Part shown: positions 38,936 through 51,779 of the stretch, one piece after another
How positions within the stretch are numbered: the first letter of the stretch is position 1
Layout: each line of letters starts with the position of its first letter
Origin: Streptomyces sp. SID8352
GTDB taxonomy: Bacteria > Actinomycetota > Actinomycetes > Streptomycetales > Streptomycetaceae
NCBI RefSeq assembly: GCF_009862265.1
Contig: NZ_WWGX01000078.1
Span: 3,173 to 67,172, forward strand
Direction of reading: 5' to 3'
DNA length: 64,000 bases
The notes under the pieces: generated by a model
The model's database searches: none
Told to the model about the DNA's origin: nothing
What the model saw: the letters and a program-made list of their open reading frames with translations, nothing else
Position numbers and translations under genes: made by a program

Positions 38936-40537
38936 ATGCAGGTCAAGACGTTGACTCGGCCCCCTCTCAGGGGCCGCGCGGTCACCGGGGCACTCGGTCT
39001 GGCCCTGCTGGGCGCGGGCCTCCCGGCCACCATCGCCGACCCCTCGTCCGACGGACTGTCACGGTTCCACCGGCAGACCGTCCGCTGGTCGCGCTGCGTC
39101 GGGGTGGACATGCCGCCCGACCTGGAGTGCGGCAAGGTCACCGTCCCCCTGGACTACGCCCGGCCCGGGGCGGCCACCCTCGACCTCGCGCTCGCCCGCT
39201 ACCGCGCGACCGGCGGCTCGCGCGGCTCCGTGGTGCTGAACTTCGGCGGTCCCGGCGGCTCGGGCGTCGACGAACTCGCCGCCGGGGGGCAGGAGTTCAT
39301 GCAGCTCACCAACGGCTACGACGTGGTGTCGTTCGATCCGCGCGGTGTCGGCCGCTCCTCCCCCGTCACCTGCGGGCCCGCCACGGCGGAGATCATGAAG
39401 GCCACGGACCCCGACCGGGAGCTGACCGACCCCCGTGCGGCGCTCCGCATCCTGCGCGACGCCTCCGCCCAGTGCGCGGCGCACTCCGGACCCGTGCTGC
39501 GCCACATGGGCACGGTCGACGCCGCGCGCGACCTGGACGTGATGCGCCGGGCGCTCGGCGACGACCGGCTCAACTACCTGGGCTTCTCCTACGGAACGCG
39601 GCTGGGCGCGGTGTACGCGGCGCGGTTCCCCCGCGCGGTGGGCCGAATGGTGCTGGACGGCGTGGACACGCTGACCGAACCGCCCTCCGCCCAGGGGCTC
39701 GCCGGGGCGCGCGGCCAGCAGATCGCGCTGGACCACTTCCTCGACTGGTGCGTGCGGGACGTCGCCTGCCCCTTCGGCCGGGACGCGCGCACCGCCCGCG
39801 GCGCCGTGGTGCGGCTCGTCGCCTCGCTGGACGCGGATCCGGTACCGAGCGCCTTCGGGGAACCCTTCTCCGGCCAGGACCTCGTCGGCGCCATCGGACA
39901 GGCGCTCTACAGCCGCCAGTTGTGGCCCTCACTGGAACGGGCCCTCGGCCAGCTGCTGGACGACGGCGACACCCGCGGCCTGGAGGGCTTCACCTCCGGC
40001 GGCGTCATCTTCCCCGTCCGCGCCGCGCCGCCGCCCGCTCCCCGGGCCGCCGGCGCCGGGCTCACCGACCCGGAGGACGTCCCCCTCGACAACATGCCGT
40101 CCGCGCTGATGGCTGTGAACTGCGCGGACGATCCGGACCGCCCCACCACCGGGCAGGTGACCCGGTCCCTCGGGGAGCTGCGCAGACGCTACGAGGAGGC
40201 GTCCCCAGTCTTCGGCCGCTACCGGCTCACCCAGGTGCTGATGTGCCACGGCCGCCCCCGGGGCACCGACTACATCCGCGAGCGGGTCAAGCACGTCGAC
40301 ACCCCGAGGATGCTGCTGGTGGGCACGCGGGGTGACCCGGCGACGCCGTACCGCTGGACCGAGGAGACCGCCCGGCGGCTCGGCCCCTCGGCCGTGGTGC
40401 TGGACAACCGGGGCGAGGGGCACACCGGCTACGCCTCCTCCAAGTGCGTCCGCCGCAAGGTGGACGACTTCCTGCTGTACGGCTCCCTGCCGTCCGGCGG
40501 CAGCTCCTCCTGCGGCCCGGAGCACGACAACCGCTGA
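38936..40537 (+). CDS. Secreted S33-family tripeptidyl aminopeptidase-like hydrolase
   Basis: A 533-aa alpha/beta hydrolase of the Streptomyces Tap/SlpD group. The N-terminal signal peptide spans about 1-35 (Arg-rich, hydrophobic, AxA-like end). The oxyanion loop is LNFGGPGGSG; the nucleophile elbow is GFSYGT (Ser near 218); acid and base lie in VGTRGDPATP and GEGHTGY. Several Cys (CVGV, LECGK, CSSSL-free body, KCVRR, SSCGP) suggest extracellular disulfides. ATG 38936 has GGGAGG upstream. It likely releases N-terminal tripeptides or hydrolyses small esters or peptides outside the cell. Confidence 0.88.
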   Translation: MQVKTLTRPPLRGRAVTGALGLALLGAGLPATIADPSSDGLSRFHRQTVRWSRCVGVDMPPDLECGKVTVPLDYARPGAATLDLALARYRATGGSRGSVVLNFGGPGGSGVDELAAGGQEFMQLTNGYDVVSFDPRGVGRSSPVTCGPATAEIMKATDPDRELTDPRAALRILRDASAQCAAHSGPVLRHMGTVDAARDLDVMRRALGDDRLNYLGFSYGTRLGAVYAARFPRAVGRMVLDGVDTLTEPPSAQGLAGARGQQIALDHFLDWCVRDVACPFGRDARTARGAVVRLVASLDADPVPSAFGEPFSGQDLVGAIGQALYSRQLWPSLERALGQLLDDGDTRGLEGFTSGGVIFPVRAAPPPAPRAAGAGLTDPEDVPLDNMPSALMAVNCADDPDRPTTGQVTRSLGELRRRYEEASPVFGRYRLTQVLMCHGRPRGTDYIRERVKHVDTPRMLLVGTRGDPATPYRWTEETARRLGPSAVVLDNRGEGHTGYASSKCVRRKVDDFLLYGSLPSGGSSSCGPEHDNR

Positions 40538-40635
40538 ACGGTGGCCCCGGTCGGCGCGGGCACCCGGTGCCACGCCCGGGGCGGGGGAGAATTGCCCCGA
40601 ATGCCGGATGGGTCCCGCCGCTCTATGGTGCTGAC

Positions 40636-41730
40636 ATGGAGCACGAGCTGAGTCCCGACACCCTCGCCGAACTGCGGCGCGCCCGCCCGTATCCCGCGGT
40701 GTCCGTGCTGACGCCGACCCACCGCCGAGCACCGGACAACGCCCAGGACCCGGTCCGGCTGCGCAACATCGTCGCGGAGGCCAAACGGCAGCTCGAGGAC
40801 GATCCGGCGGTCACCCGCGACCGGCGCCTCGCCGTCTCCCGGGAGCTGGACCGGGCCCTCGCCGAGGTGGACCTCACGCACGCCGAGGACGGCCTGGTCC
40901 TGTTCGCCGCGCCCGGCGAGCACCAGGTGTGGACGCTCGCCCGTTCCGTTCCGGAGCGGGTCGTGCTGTCGGACACCTTCCTGACCCGCAACCTCGTCGC
41001 CGCCCAGGCCTCCGAGCGGCCGTTCTGGGTGCTCTCGGTCGCGGCCGACCGCGTCACCCTGTGGAGCGGCGGGGTGGACCGGGTCACCGAGGAGCACCTC
41101 AACGGCTTCCCGATGGACCGACCGCCGGAGAACTTCGACCCGGAGCGCCAGGAACGCATCGGGGACTCCCCCAGCACCTTCCAGGACGAGGGCACCCGCC
41201 AGTTCCTCCGCGAGGCGGACGCCGCGATGGCGGAGGTGCTGCGCGCCCACCCCCGTCCGCTGTACGTCACCGGTACGCAGGCGGCGCTGGCGCTGATGGA
41301 GGAGTCCGGGACCACGCTGCGCGACGCGACGGCCGTGCCGCACGGCGGTCTGGCCAACGGCACCCCGGAGGCCGTGTGGCAGGCGGTCGCCCCGGCCCTC
41401 AGCGACGAGGCGCGCGGCGCTGCCGACGAGGTGGCACGGGAGCTGGAGGCGGCGCGCGGGCGCAAGGACTTCGCGGCCGGCGTCGACGAGCTGTGGGAGA
41501 ACGCCCGCACCGGGCGGGTCCGGCTGCTGGCCGTCGAGGAGAACTACCGGGTGACCGTGCGCGACGACGGCGAGCACCTGGTCCCGGCGGAGAGCGGCGA
41601 CCTGGACGCCCGGGAGGACATCGTCGACGAGATCGTCGAGCAGTGCCTGGACACCGGGGCCGACGTCCGCTTCGTGCCGGACGGCGCCCTGGGGGACGCC
41701 CACGGCATCGCGGGCGTCCTGCGGTACTGA
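40636..41730 (+). CDS. baeRF3-domain protein (bacterial archaeo-eukaryotic release-factor-like)
   Basis: A 364-aa protein with YPAVSVLTPTHRRAPDNAQDPVRLRNIV, ERPFWVLSVAADRVTLW, and the late VTGTQAALALMEE...VWENARTGRVRLL-type segment of the baeRF3/RF5 family. These proteins share the eRF1-like fold and are proposed to act at stalled ribosomes or in stress; no reaction is established. ATG 40636; longer in-frame starts would run into the preceding gene. Single gene, 98 bp after the peptidase. Confidence 0.82.
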   Translation: MEHELSPDTLAELRRARPYPAVSVLTPTHRRAPDNAQDPVRLRNIVAEAKRQLEDDPAVTRDRRLAVSRELDRALAEVDLTHAEDGLVLFAAPGEHQVWTLARSVPERVVLSDTFLTRNLVAAQASERPFWVLSVAADRVTLWSGGVDRVTEEHLNGFPMDRPPENFDPERQERIGDSPSTFQDEGTRQFLREADAAMAEVLRAHPRPLYVTGTQAALALMEESGTTLRDATAVPHGGLANGTPEAVWQAVAPALSDEARGAADEVARELEAARGRKDFAAGVDELWENARTGRVRLLAVEENYRVTVRDDGEHLVPAESGDLDAREDIVDEIVEQCLDTGADVRFVPDGALGDAHGIAGVLRY

Positions 41731-42141
41731 TCCCCGGCACCCGACCCGGCCCGCGGCCGTCCGCGAACCACCGTGGGCGCCCGCACCGGCACCGGGGGGA
41801 CGCCGCTCCCGGAGCGTGCCGTCTGCCGTGACACCCTGATCGCCGTACGCCCCGCCCTCCGGCGGGTGCGCGGCGAGCGGGGCGGGAACGGCGGACGCGA
41901 TCCGGGTCCACGCGGCGCCAGGACGGTGAGTACCGGCGACTGAAGGTCCTGCCGTACGGCGGCCGACCGGGCCTCCCCGCTGGTGCCGGCACCGCGTGCG
42001 CCGCGATGTGTCCTGCCTGCGGACTTCACCTCACCGATGCCGGTCAACAGTTCCGGGCCGAAAGGAGATCGACGCGGCGCGCGGCTGCTCGGTGACGAGC
42101 TGACCGCCACGGATCGAAGCCGGAAACAGATTCGCGCTGCC
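41731..42141. other. 411-bp convergent gap before the hybrid cluster
   Basis: Between the plus-strand baeRF3-like gene and the minus-strand NRPS. I see no gene, no strong hairpin and no repeat. It is the left border of the hybrid NRPS-PKS cluster. Confidence 0.5.
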
Positions 42142-45284
<3,143 letters not shown>

Positions 45285-45288
<4 letters not shown>

Positions 45289-45968
45289 TTCACACACTCC
45301 GAGAGGAAGAGGTTGAGGCTGGACATGCCGACAGCGGCCACGGTGACGGCGTCGGCGGCGGATTCACCGGCTGCCAGTCCGGCCTCGCCCAGGTCCAGGC
45401 AGGAGTTCATGAGCTCGGTCGGGTACTCCTCGAACCGAGCGAAGACGTAGCGCAGTGCCGGTGGTGAGTCCGGCCGGTCGTCGCACGTGCGGACCATGGC
45501 CGCGGAGAACTGGTGCCACAGCAGCATTCCGGTCCACAGGCCGATGCCGGAGGACGCGGCGTTCGCGGTGGCACCGAGCCAGAGGAAGTACCAGGGCATG
45601 CTGAGTCCCTGCGCGTTCGGAGGAGGCACCCGGTCGAAGGGGGCTCCCTGCTTACGCATCGATTCCTCCGCCTCACGCCAGTACTGACGGGCCCACAGTT
45701 TGAGATCGGCCATCGTCCGGTAGGGGCGGGCGTCGGGGTGCCGCGGGAAGCGGGCCACACCGAGTGAGTAGCCGGTCACCTGGGGATCCAGCGAGAGGTC
45801 GATCCAGCGGACGAGTGTCGCCCAGTGCAGGGGGGTGTCCCTACGGGCCGCGAGGACACGGCACAGATCGTTGCGGGTTCCGTCCGGTGGTTCCGGCAGC
45901 TGAGCGATGACGGCAGCGCACAGGGGGTGCTCGCGCAGGTGGTGATCAAGGCTCACAGTGTCGGTCAC
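45285..45968 (-). CDS. Unknown helical protein coupled to the NRPS
   Basis: A 227-aa protein I do not recognise. It is mostly helical, with a conserved-looking LxRWIDLS segment, WARQYWREAEESMRKQG, and a hydrophobic Trp-rich stretch (MPWYFLWLGATANAASSGIGL) that could be one membrane helix or a buried core. It has no signal peptide. It is the first gene of the minus-strand unit and overlaps the NRPS by 4 bp, so it is probably part of the pathway: a tailoring enzyme, carrier-bound-substrate modifier or resistance factor. GTG 45968 with CAGGAGTG upstream. Confidence 0.75.
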
Positions 45969-46370
45969 GAAGGTCACTCCTGTCTGCTCGGTTCGTGCGA
46001 AGAAGGTAGAGCCCGAACTGTGCGGAGGGCGCGAGGGCGTTCCAAAGGGTGGAACGGGAAGTGGATTTCGGTCTGGAGCACCCGCACCATGCGGTAAAGG
46101 CGTAGAGGAGCAGAAAGGGGGATCAAACCCCGGAACCGACGGCCCGTCTGCCTTCACGTCAATCCGGGTCCGTGACTCCTCCGCGCAGCACAGCGGAGGG
46201 AAGCGCCGCAGTGGCAAGCCGCTCCACACGAACGAAGCCGGTCTCGCCGCGCCGACGGTGCGTCCCGTCCCGATCAGCGGTCGCCCGGACGGCTGCGCCG
46301 ACTCGTTCATGCTCAGCCAGTCGCATCGGGACAGCGAAGCCCCCCGAAATGATCCCGAAAGAGAACCGGC
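45969..46370. other. Bidirectional promoter region of the hybrid NRPS-PKS cluster
   Basis: 402 bp between the divergent halves of the cluster, lower in GC than its flanks near 45990-46130 and 46330-46370. It must drive both the unknown/NRPS unit and the A-T/KS-TE unit. I see no strong palindrome. The IclR-family protein at 51780 is the candidate binder. Confidence 0.5.
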
Positions 46371-48191
46371 ATGCCATTCAGCCCACCCTCGGCGGACAGC
46401 TCACCGGCGAACTCCGCCTTCCCGGCGGCCCGCACCGTGCACGCCATGGTCGAGGCCCAAACCCGTCGTTCTCCCCGCGCCATCGCGCTCCGCTCGTTGG
46501 ACGGGCAGAGCGTCACCTACTCCGCACTGATGCACCGGGCTCACCTCACCGCCGGCATGCTGCGTGCCCGTGGTGTCACGCCGGGGGCACGCGTCGGCGT
46601 CATGATGCACCGCACCCCGGACCTCGTGCCCACGCTGCTCGCGGTCCTCCTGGCCGACGCCGCCTATGTGCCGCTGGAGCCGTCCTGGCCCGCGGACAGG
46701 GTGCACACGATCACCACGTACGCGTCCCTGAGCCTGGTGGTGCACAGTGACGAGCCCCCGGCTCTTCCAGCCGGGGTCGCGACGGTCCGTGTCTCCGGGA
46801 ACGAGGCCGAGATCCCCACGTCGTCGTCCTCCGGAACGGACGGCGACACCGACGGAGTCGCGTACGTGATGCACACGTCGGGATCCACCGGCCGACCCAA
46901 GGGAGTCGTCGTCGGCCACGACGCGGTGACCGCCTTCCTGCGCGCCCTCTCCGACGCGCTCCCCCTCGATGACAGTGACCGTGTTCTTGTTCGGACGTCC
47001 TTCGCCTTCGACGTCTCCGTCATGGAGATGTTCTGGCCCCTCGTCAGTGGTGCCAGTCTGGTCTTCCCTCACCCCCAAGGCCATCACGATCCCGCGCACC
47101 TCGCCGAGGTCGTCGCCGGGCACGGTGTCACCGCGGCGACCTTCGTCCCCACCCAGCTCAACGCCTTCCTCGCCACTCCCCTCGCCGTCACCTGCCGGCG
47201 TCTGCGGCGCCTCGTCTCCATAGGCGAAGTGCTCCAGCCTTCCACCGTCGCTGCGGTCCGGCGAACCCTTCCGCAGGTCGAACTCTTCAATGTCTACGGC
47301 CCCACCGAGGCCGCAGTGGCCACGTTGCTGCACCACTGTCGGCCTGAGGACGCAACAGGGACCCGAGTACCGATCGGACGCCCTCTGAGACACACAGGCG
47401 CCCACATCGTCGACCCCGATACGCTGCGCCCGGTCCCGCCGGGCACCCTCGGCGAACTCGTTCTCAGCGGGCCGCAGATCGCCCGCGGCTACCTCGGACA
47501 GCCCGACCTGACGGCACGTCAGTTCATTGCGGACACCTACTCCCGCAATCCCACCGAAGGCTCCGCCCCGGTCGCGTACCGCACCGGCGACACGGTCACC
47601 GAGCTCCCGAGCGGCGAGATCGACTACATCGGGCGCGAAGACCGGCAGGTCAAGGTCCGCGGCCACCGCGTCGAACTGGGCGACATCGAGCACGCCCTCC
47701 TCGCCCTGCCCCAGATCTCGGACGCCCACGCCGAGCTGTGCGGCCTGTCTCCCGACGGCCCTGCGAGGCTCGCCGCATGGGTCGTACCCGCGCCAGGTGC
47801 CACGCCGAGCGGCCGGAAGTTACGCCGCGCACTGCTGCGCGTCCTGCCCGCGGTCATGGTCCCGGACGCGATCACCGTCCTGGACACACTGCCCACCCTC
47901 ACCAGCGGCAAGCTCGACCGCCGCCGCCTCCCCAGCCCGTTCCCGGCGGCCGACCGGAGCGCCTGCCTGCGCCTGGTCAGGGAGGTCTGGACAGACCTGC
48001 TCGGACACGCCGACTTCACCGACGAGACCACCTTCTTCGACGCCGGCGGCAATTCCTTGCTCCTGCTGCCCATGCAGCGCCGCCTGACCCGGGCAGGCCA
48101 CGAAGTCCGTGTCCTCGATCTCCTCGACCACCCCACCGCGGTGCTCCTCTCCGCCTACCTCTCCCACCTCTCACCGGAGCGTGAAGGATGA
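46371..48191 (+). CDS. NRPS, stand-alone A-T didomain
   Basis: A 606-aa protein. The A domain carries HTSGSTGRPKGV, RTGDTV, DRQVKVRGHRVELGDIE and SGKLDRR (Lys). Pocket residues read D-V-M-F-V-I-V-V-A-K by alignment to GrsA; I do not know this code, though it looks hydrophobic. The T domain has FFDAGGNSLL (Ser near 561). It lacks a C domain, so it can be the acceptor for the C domain of the divergent A-T-C protein. A TTA codon at 47820-47822 (residue 484) predicts bldA dependence. Its stop overlaps the KS gene (ATGA), so loading and elongation proteins are made together. Confidence 0.92.
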   Translation: MPFSPPSADSSPANSAFPAARTVHAMVEAQTRRSPRAIALRSLDGQSVTYSALMHRAHLTAGMLRARGVTPGARVGVMMHRTPDLVPTLLAVLLADAAYVPLEPSWPADRVHTITTYASLSLVVHSDEPPALPAGVATVRVSGNEAEIPTSSSSGTDGDTDGVAYVMHTSGSTGRPKGVVVGHDAVTAFLRALSDALPLDDSDRVLVRTSFAFDVSVMEMFWPLVSGASLVFPHPQGHHDPAHLAEVVAGHGVTAATFVPTQLNAFLATPLAVTCRRLRRLVSIGEVLQPSTVAAVRRTLPQVELFNVYGPTEAAVATLLHHCRPEDATGTRVPIGRPLRHTGAHIVDPDTLRPVPPGTLGELVLSGPQIARGYLGQPDLTARQFIADTYSRNPTEGSAPVAYRTGDTVTELPSGEIDYIGREDRQVKVRGHRVELGDIEHALLALPQISDAHAELCGLSPDGPARLAAWVVPAPGATPSGRKLRRALLRVLPAVMVPDAITVLDTLPTLTSGKLDRRRLPSPFPAADRSACLRLVREVWTDLLGHADFTDETTFFDAGGNSLLLLPMQRRLTRAGHEVRVLDLLDHPTAVLLSAYLSHLSPEREG

Positions 48192-51100
48192 ACCTCCCCG
48201 CAGCCGAAGCTCCGCACGGCAGCACCGTCGCCATCGTGGGCATGGCCGGACGATTCCCCGGTGCAGCCGACCCATCGCAGCTGTGGGACATCTCCCTCAA
48301 CGGCCGCGACGTCATCACTCGCCGCCCCGCGACCGAAATCCCATCCCGCGGAAGCTCCCGCCACATCGCCGCTGCCGGTGTCCTGCCCGGCATCGACGCC
48401 TTCGACGCCGGGTTCTTCAGCATCTCGGCCCACGAAGCTGACCGGATTGACCCTCAGCAGCGTCTGCTCCTGGAGTGCGCCTGGGAAACCCTCGTCGACG
48501 CCGGATGTGTGCCCGGCCGCTTCAACGGCGCGATCGGCGTCTTCGCCGGCGTCGGCACTGTCGGCTACGGCACCGACGAGACGTCCGCCACCGGCTCCGG
48601 AGCCGGTGGCCAGTCGCGGCTCCTCGCCGTCGGCAGGGACTTCGCCGCCACGCGCATCGCCCATCGCTTGGACCTGCACGGCCCTGCTCTCACCGTGCAG
48701 ACCGCCTGCTCCACGTCCCTCGTCGCCGTCCACCTCGGTGTGCAGAGTCTCCTCGCCGGGGACAGCGACGCCGTCCTCGCCGGAGCGGCCGCCATCCGCC
48801 TCCCTCACCACGACGGATACGTGTACCAGCCCGGCGGCATCTTTGCAGCGGACGGCCGCTGCCGCCCATTCAGCGCCGATGCCCAAGGCACCGTACCCGG
48901 CAGCGGCGTCGCCATGGTCCTGCTCAAGCGGCTCGCCGACGCCGTCACCCACGGCGACCACATCTACGCTGTGATCAAAGGGAGCGCCGTCAACAACGAC
49001 GGCCGGGCCAAGCAGTCCTTCAGCGCCCCCTCCGTCGCGGGCCAACTCGACGTGATCACCACGGCCCACCGGCGCGCCGGCGTCGACCCCGCGACCGTCG
49101 GCTATATGGAAGCCCATGGCACCGCCACCCCCCTGGGTGACGAGATCGAGTTCGACGCTCTCGGCCGCGCCTTCCGTATCGCGCCGCCAGGCGCCTGCGC
49201 ACTGGGCTCGGTGAAGGCCAACGTCGGACATCTCGACGTCGCCGCAGGAGTCACCGGCCTGATCAAGGCCGCCCTCGTCCTGCGCCACGGGCGTATCCCG
49301 CCCGCCCTGTACTGTGAAACGCCGCATCCTGCGCTCCGCCTCAAGGACAGCCCCTTCCGGCTGCCCATGACCGCCGAACCCTGGCCCGCCTCGGACACCC
49401 CGCGTAGGGCCGCGGTCAGTTCCTTCGGCGTAGGTGGCACCAACGCGCACGTTGTCCTAGAAGAAGCACCACCGTCCGTCGCACCTCCGCGCACCAGGCG
49501 CTGCCACCTCTTGCTGTTGTCGGAACGCAGCCCGGCCGCGCTGCGGGCCACGGCCGGCGCGCTCGCCACCCGCCTTCCCGAAGCCCCGTTGGCCGCCGTG
49601 TCCAGCACGCTGGTCTCCGGACGGGCCTTCCACTCCCACCGCTGGAGCCACGTTGCCGTCAACGCCCGGTCCGCGCGGGAAGCCCTGCTGCACCTGGCCG
49701 ATCACCTCACCGGGGAGAGCGGGAAGTCCATGGCCGAGGCCCGCCCCGTTCTGGTGCTCCCCCACAGCGCGCGGCTGAGCGTGCACCAGTTGCGGGAACT
49801 CGCACACGAGGAGCTTCCATACGCCGACCAGTTACGTCAACTGACAGCCGAGCTGGACGGCACACCGCGAGAGAACTCCTGCCACGCGACCGTCAAGTCG
49901 CTCGCCAGCCTCCTGCCCGGGGCACCTGTGACCACCGTCAGCGACCGACTCCTGTCACCAACCGCTTCGTTTGCCGCGACACTTGCCCTTGCCCGCCTGC
50001 TCCTGTGTTGGGGCGTGGCCCCGGCTCGTGTCTCGGGAACCGGCTCCGGAGCGATTGCCGCGGTGTGCGTTGCGGGGGTTCTCACCGTGCGGGAGGCGGT
50101 ACTGCTCGCTGAAGCCCGCGACACGGAGGCCATCAGAAGGACGGTCGCGGGCTTCGAGCCGAGGACGCCGCACCTGCCGTGCCGGTCCGATCTCACGGGA
50201 GCCGATCTCACCGCGGCACAAGCCGCTGATCCGGACTACTGGGTCACCCGCCGCACCGCGGTCACGCGCGGGACCTCCTGGCTGTTGCCCGACCACGACG
50301 GTCCGCGCCTCCTCCTGGGTGCCCCGGACTCCGCTGGAACCGGCCGCTCCGACACGACCACCCCGGACAATGCCGACCGAGGTCAGCTACTGCCCTGTCT
50401 GGCCGAGCCCGACGACCGCCGCGGGCACTCCTGGCACCTCCTTGCCACGATGGGACGCGCCTGGGAGGAGGGAGTCCCGATCGACCCGGAAGCTCTCGAC
50501 CCAAAACCGCATCGGCACATACCGCTGCCGTCCCGGCCTTTCGAACGCCGCCGGCACTGGACGGATCCCGTCCCATCGGCCATTCTCTCAGAAACCACGA
50601 AGCCTGTTCAGGACTACCCCGCCAGGACACAGCCTCCGAGGCCGGCGGCTTCGGTCGGGCCGTCGCGTCCGCACGGCGACAACCACCTCAATCAGCGGCC
50701 GGCCCCCGAGTCCTCAACAGACGGGCTGCACGCCATCCTGCGACAGATCACCGCCTCGTGGGCCGAGGCCCTCGGCTTGGCCGACGTCGCACCGGACGAC
50801 GACTTCACCGAACTCGGAGGCGACTCCCTGCTTGCCCTGGAAGTGTCCGAGACACTCGGCCGTGCCCTGGACCAGGTCCTCACCCCCGAGTTGCTGCTCA
50901 ACCACCCCACCCCGCGTGGCCTCGCGGAGAGGCTCCTCCCCGTCGTGCCCCACCGGTCCGACTCCCTGACGGCACCCGCACCCGCACCCAGCCTCACACT
51001 TCTCGCCACGCGTCGCCCGGCACCCCCCGCCGGGACGGCGGGAACCACACCCCTCTTCCTCGTCCATCCCGTCGGCGGCAGTGCCCTCGTCTACCGGGAC

Positions 51101-51706
51101 CTGGCCGAGGCCCTGGCCCCCGACGTGCCCGTGTACGGCTTCACCGCGCCAGGACTCTTCGCCCCTGGGGACGAACCGCTCACCGATCTGGCCGTCATGG
51201 CTCGGATGTATGCCGAGGAACTGCTCACCACCTGCCCCTCCGGACCGTTCTGGGTCGGGGGCTCTTCCTACGGCGGTGTCGTGGCCCACGAGATGGCCAG
51301 GCTGCTGGATCTCCGGCAGCGCCCTCCGGGCGGCACTCTCCTCCTCGACTCCCCCTGGCCACCCTGGGTCAGCCAGGAGGAAGCCTCCGCAGCCGCACAG
51401 TCCGAACAGGTCCGCACGCTGCCTGAGCCATTGCAGGGCAGGGTCCTGCGGGCCCGTCTGGCCCACACCGCCGCCCTGCGCGCCTACACCCCCGCGCCCC
51501 GCAGCGGACCGACCGTGTACGTCTCCGCCGCAACCGGACGAACGAAGGACGGACCGAGGGCACCCGAAGAAGGATGGGCGTCGGTGATTCCGAACCTGGT
51601 GGTCGAGACTTCTCCCGGGGGTCACGAGTCGATGCTGGTAGAACCGCACTCCTCTGCCCTCGCCCGCTGCCTCAACCGCTACTTGCGACCCTGCAATCCA
51701 CACTGA
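48188..51706 (+). CDS. PKS: KS, degenerate AT, ACP, thioesterase
   Basis: A 1172-aa terminal module. KS (1-430): TACSTS (Cys174), EAHGTAT, KANVGH, an intact triad. The AT-sized region (about 440-790) keeps the flanks (ALARLLLCWGVAP, VAGVLTVREAVLLAEAR, DPDYWVTRR, PSRPFERRRHW), but the GHSxGE nucleophile site reads GTGSGA, the GQGSQ entry is gone and the middle is shortened. It cannot transfer acyl groups, so malonyl must come in trans. ACP: LGGDSLLAL (Ser near 880). TE: GGSSYGG (Ser near 1027) and GGHESML for release. A TTA codon lies at 49832-49834. It likely adds one ketide to a dipeptidyl chain and releases it. Confidence 0.92.
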   Translation: MNLPAAEAPHGSTVAIVGMAGRFPGAADPSQLWDISLNGRDVITRRPATEIPSRGSSRHIAAAGVLPGIDAFDAGFFSISAHEADRIDPQQRLLLECAWETLVDAGCVPGRFNGAIGVFAGVGTVGYGTDETSATGSGAGGQSRLLAVGRDFAATRIAHRLDLHGPALTVQTACSTSLVAVHLGVQSLLAGDSDAVLAGAAAIRLPHHDGYVYQPGGIFAADGRCRPFSADAQGTVPGSGVAMVLLKRLADAVTHGDHIYAVIKGSAVNNDGRAKQSFSAPSVAGQLDVITTAHRRAGVDPATVGYMEAHGTATPLGDEIEFDALGRAFRIAPPGACALGSVKANVGHLDVAAGVTGLIKAALVLRHGRIPPALYCETPHPALRLKDSPFRLPMTAEPWPASDTPRRAAVSSFGVGGTNAHVVLEEAPPSVAPPRTRRCHLLLLSERSPAALRATAGALATRLPEAPLAAVSSTLVSGRAFHSHRWSHVAVNARSAREALLHLADHLTGESGKSMAEARPVLVLPHSARLSVHQLRELAHEELPYADQLRQLTAELDGTPRENSCHATVKSLASLLPGAPVTTVSDRLLSPTASFAATLALARLLLCWGVAPARVSGTGSGAIAAVCVAGVLTVREAVLLAEARDTEAIRRTVAGFEPRTPHLPCRSDLTGADLTAAQAADPDYWVTRRTAVTRGTSWLLPDHDGPRLLLGAPDSAGTGRSDTTTPDNADRGQLLPCLAEPDDRRGHSWHLLATMGRAWEEGVPIDPEALDPKPHRHIPLPSRPFERRRHWTDPVPSAILSETTKPVQDYPARTQPPRPAASVGPSRPHGDNHLNQRPAPESSTDGLHAILRQITASWAEALGLADVAPDDDFTELGGDSLLALEVSETLGRALDQVLTPELLLNHPTPRGLAERLLPVVPHRSDSLTAPAPAPSLTLLATRRPAPPAGTAGTTPLFLVHPVGGSALVYRDLAEALAPDVPVYGFTAPGLFAPGDEPLTDLAVMARMYAEELLTTCPSGPFWVGGSSYGGVVAHEMARLLDLRQRPPGGTLLLDSPWPPWVSQEEASAAAQSEQVRTLPEPLQGRVLRARLAHTAALRAYTPAPRSGPTVYVSAATGRTKDGPRAPEEGWASVIPNLVVETSPGGHESMLVEPHSSALARCLNRYLRPCNPH

Positions 51707-51779
51707 GGCGAGCATCATTCGGAAGGTCGGCTCGCGCATTCCGACCGGAGGGAGAAGTTTCTGGAACAAGCCCTTCGGA

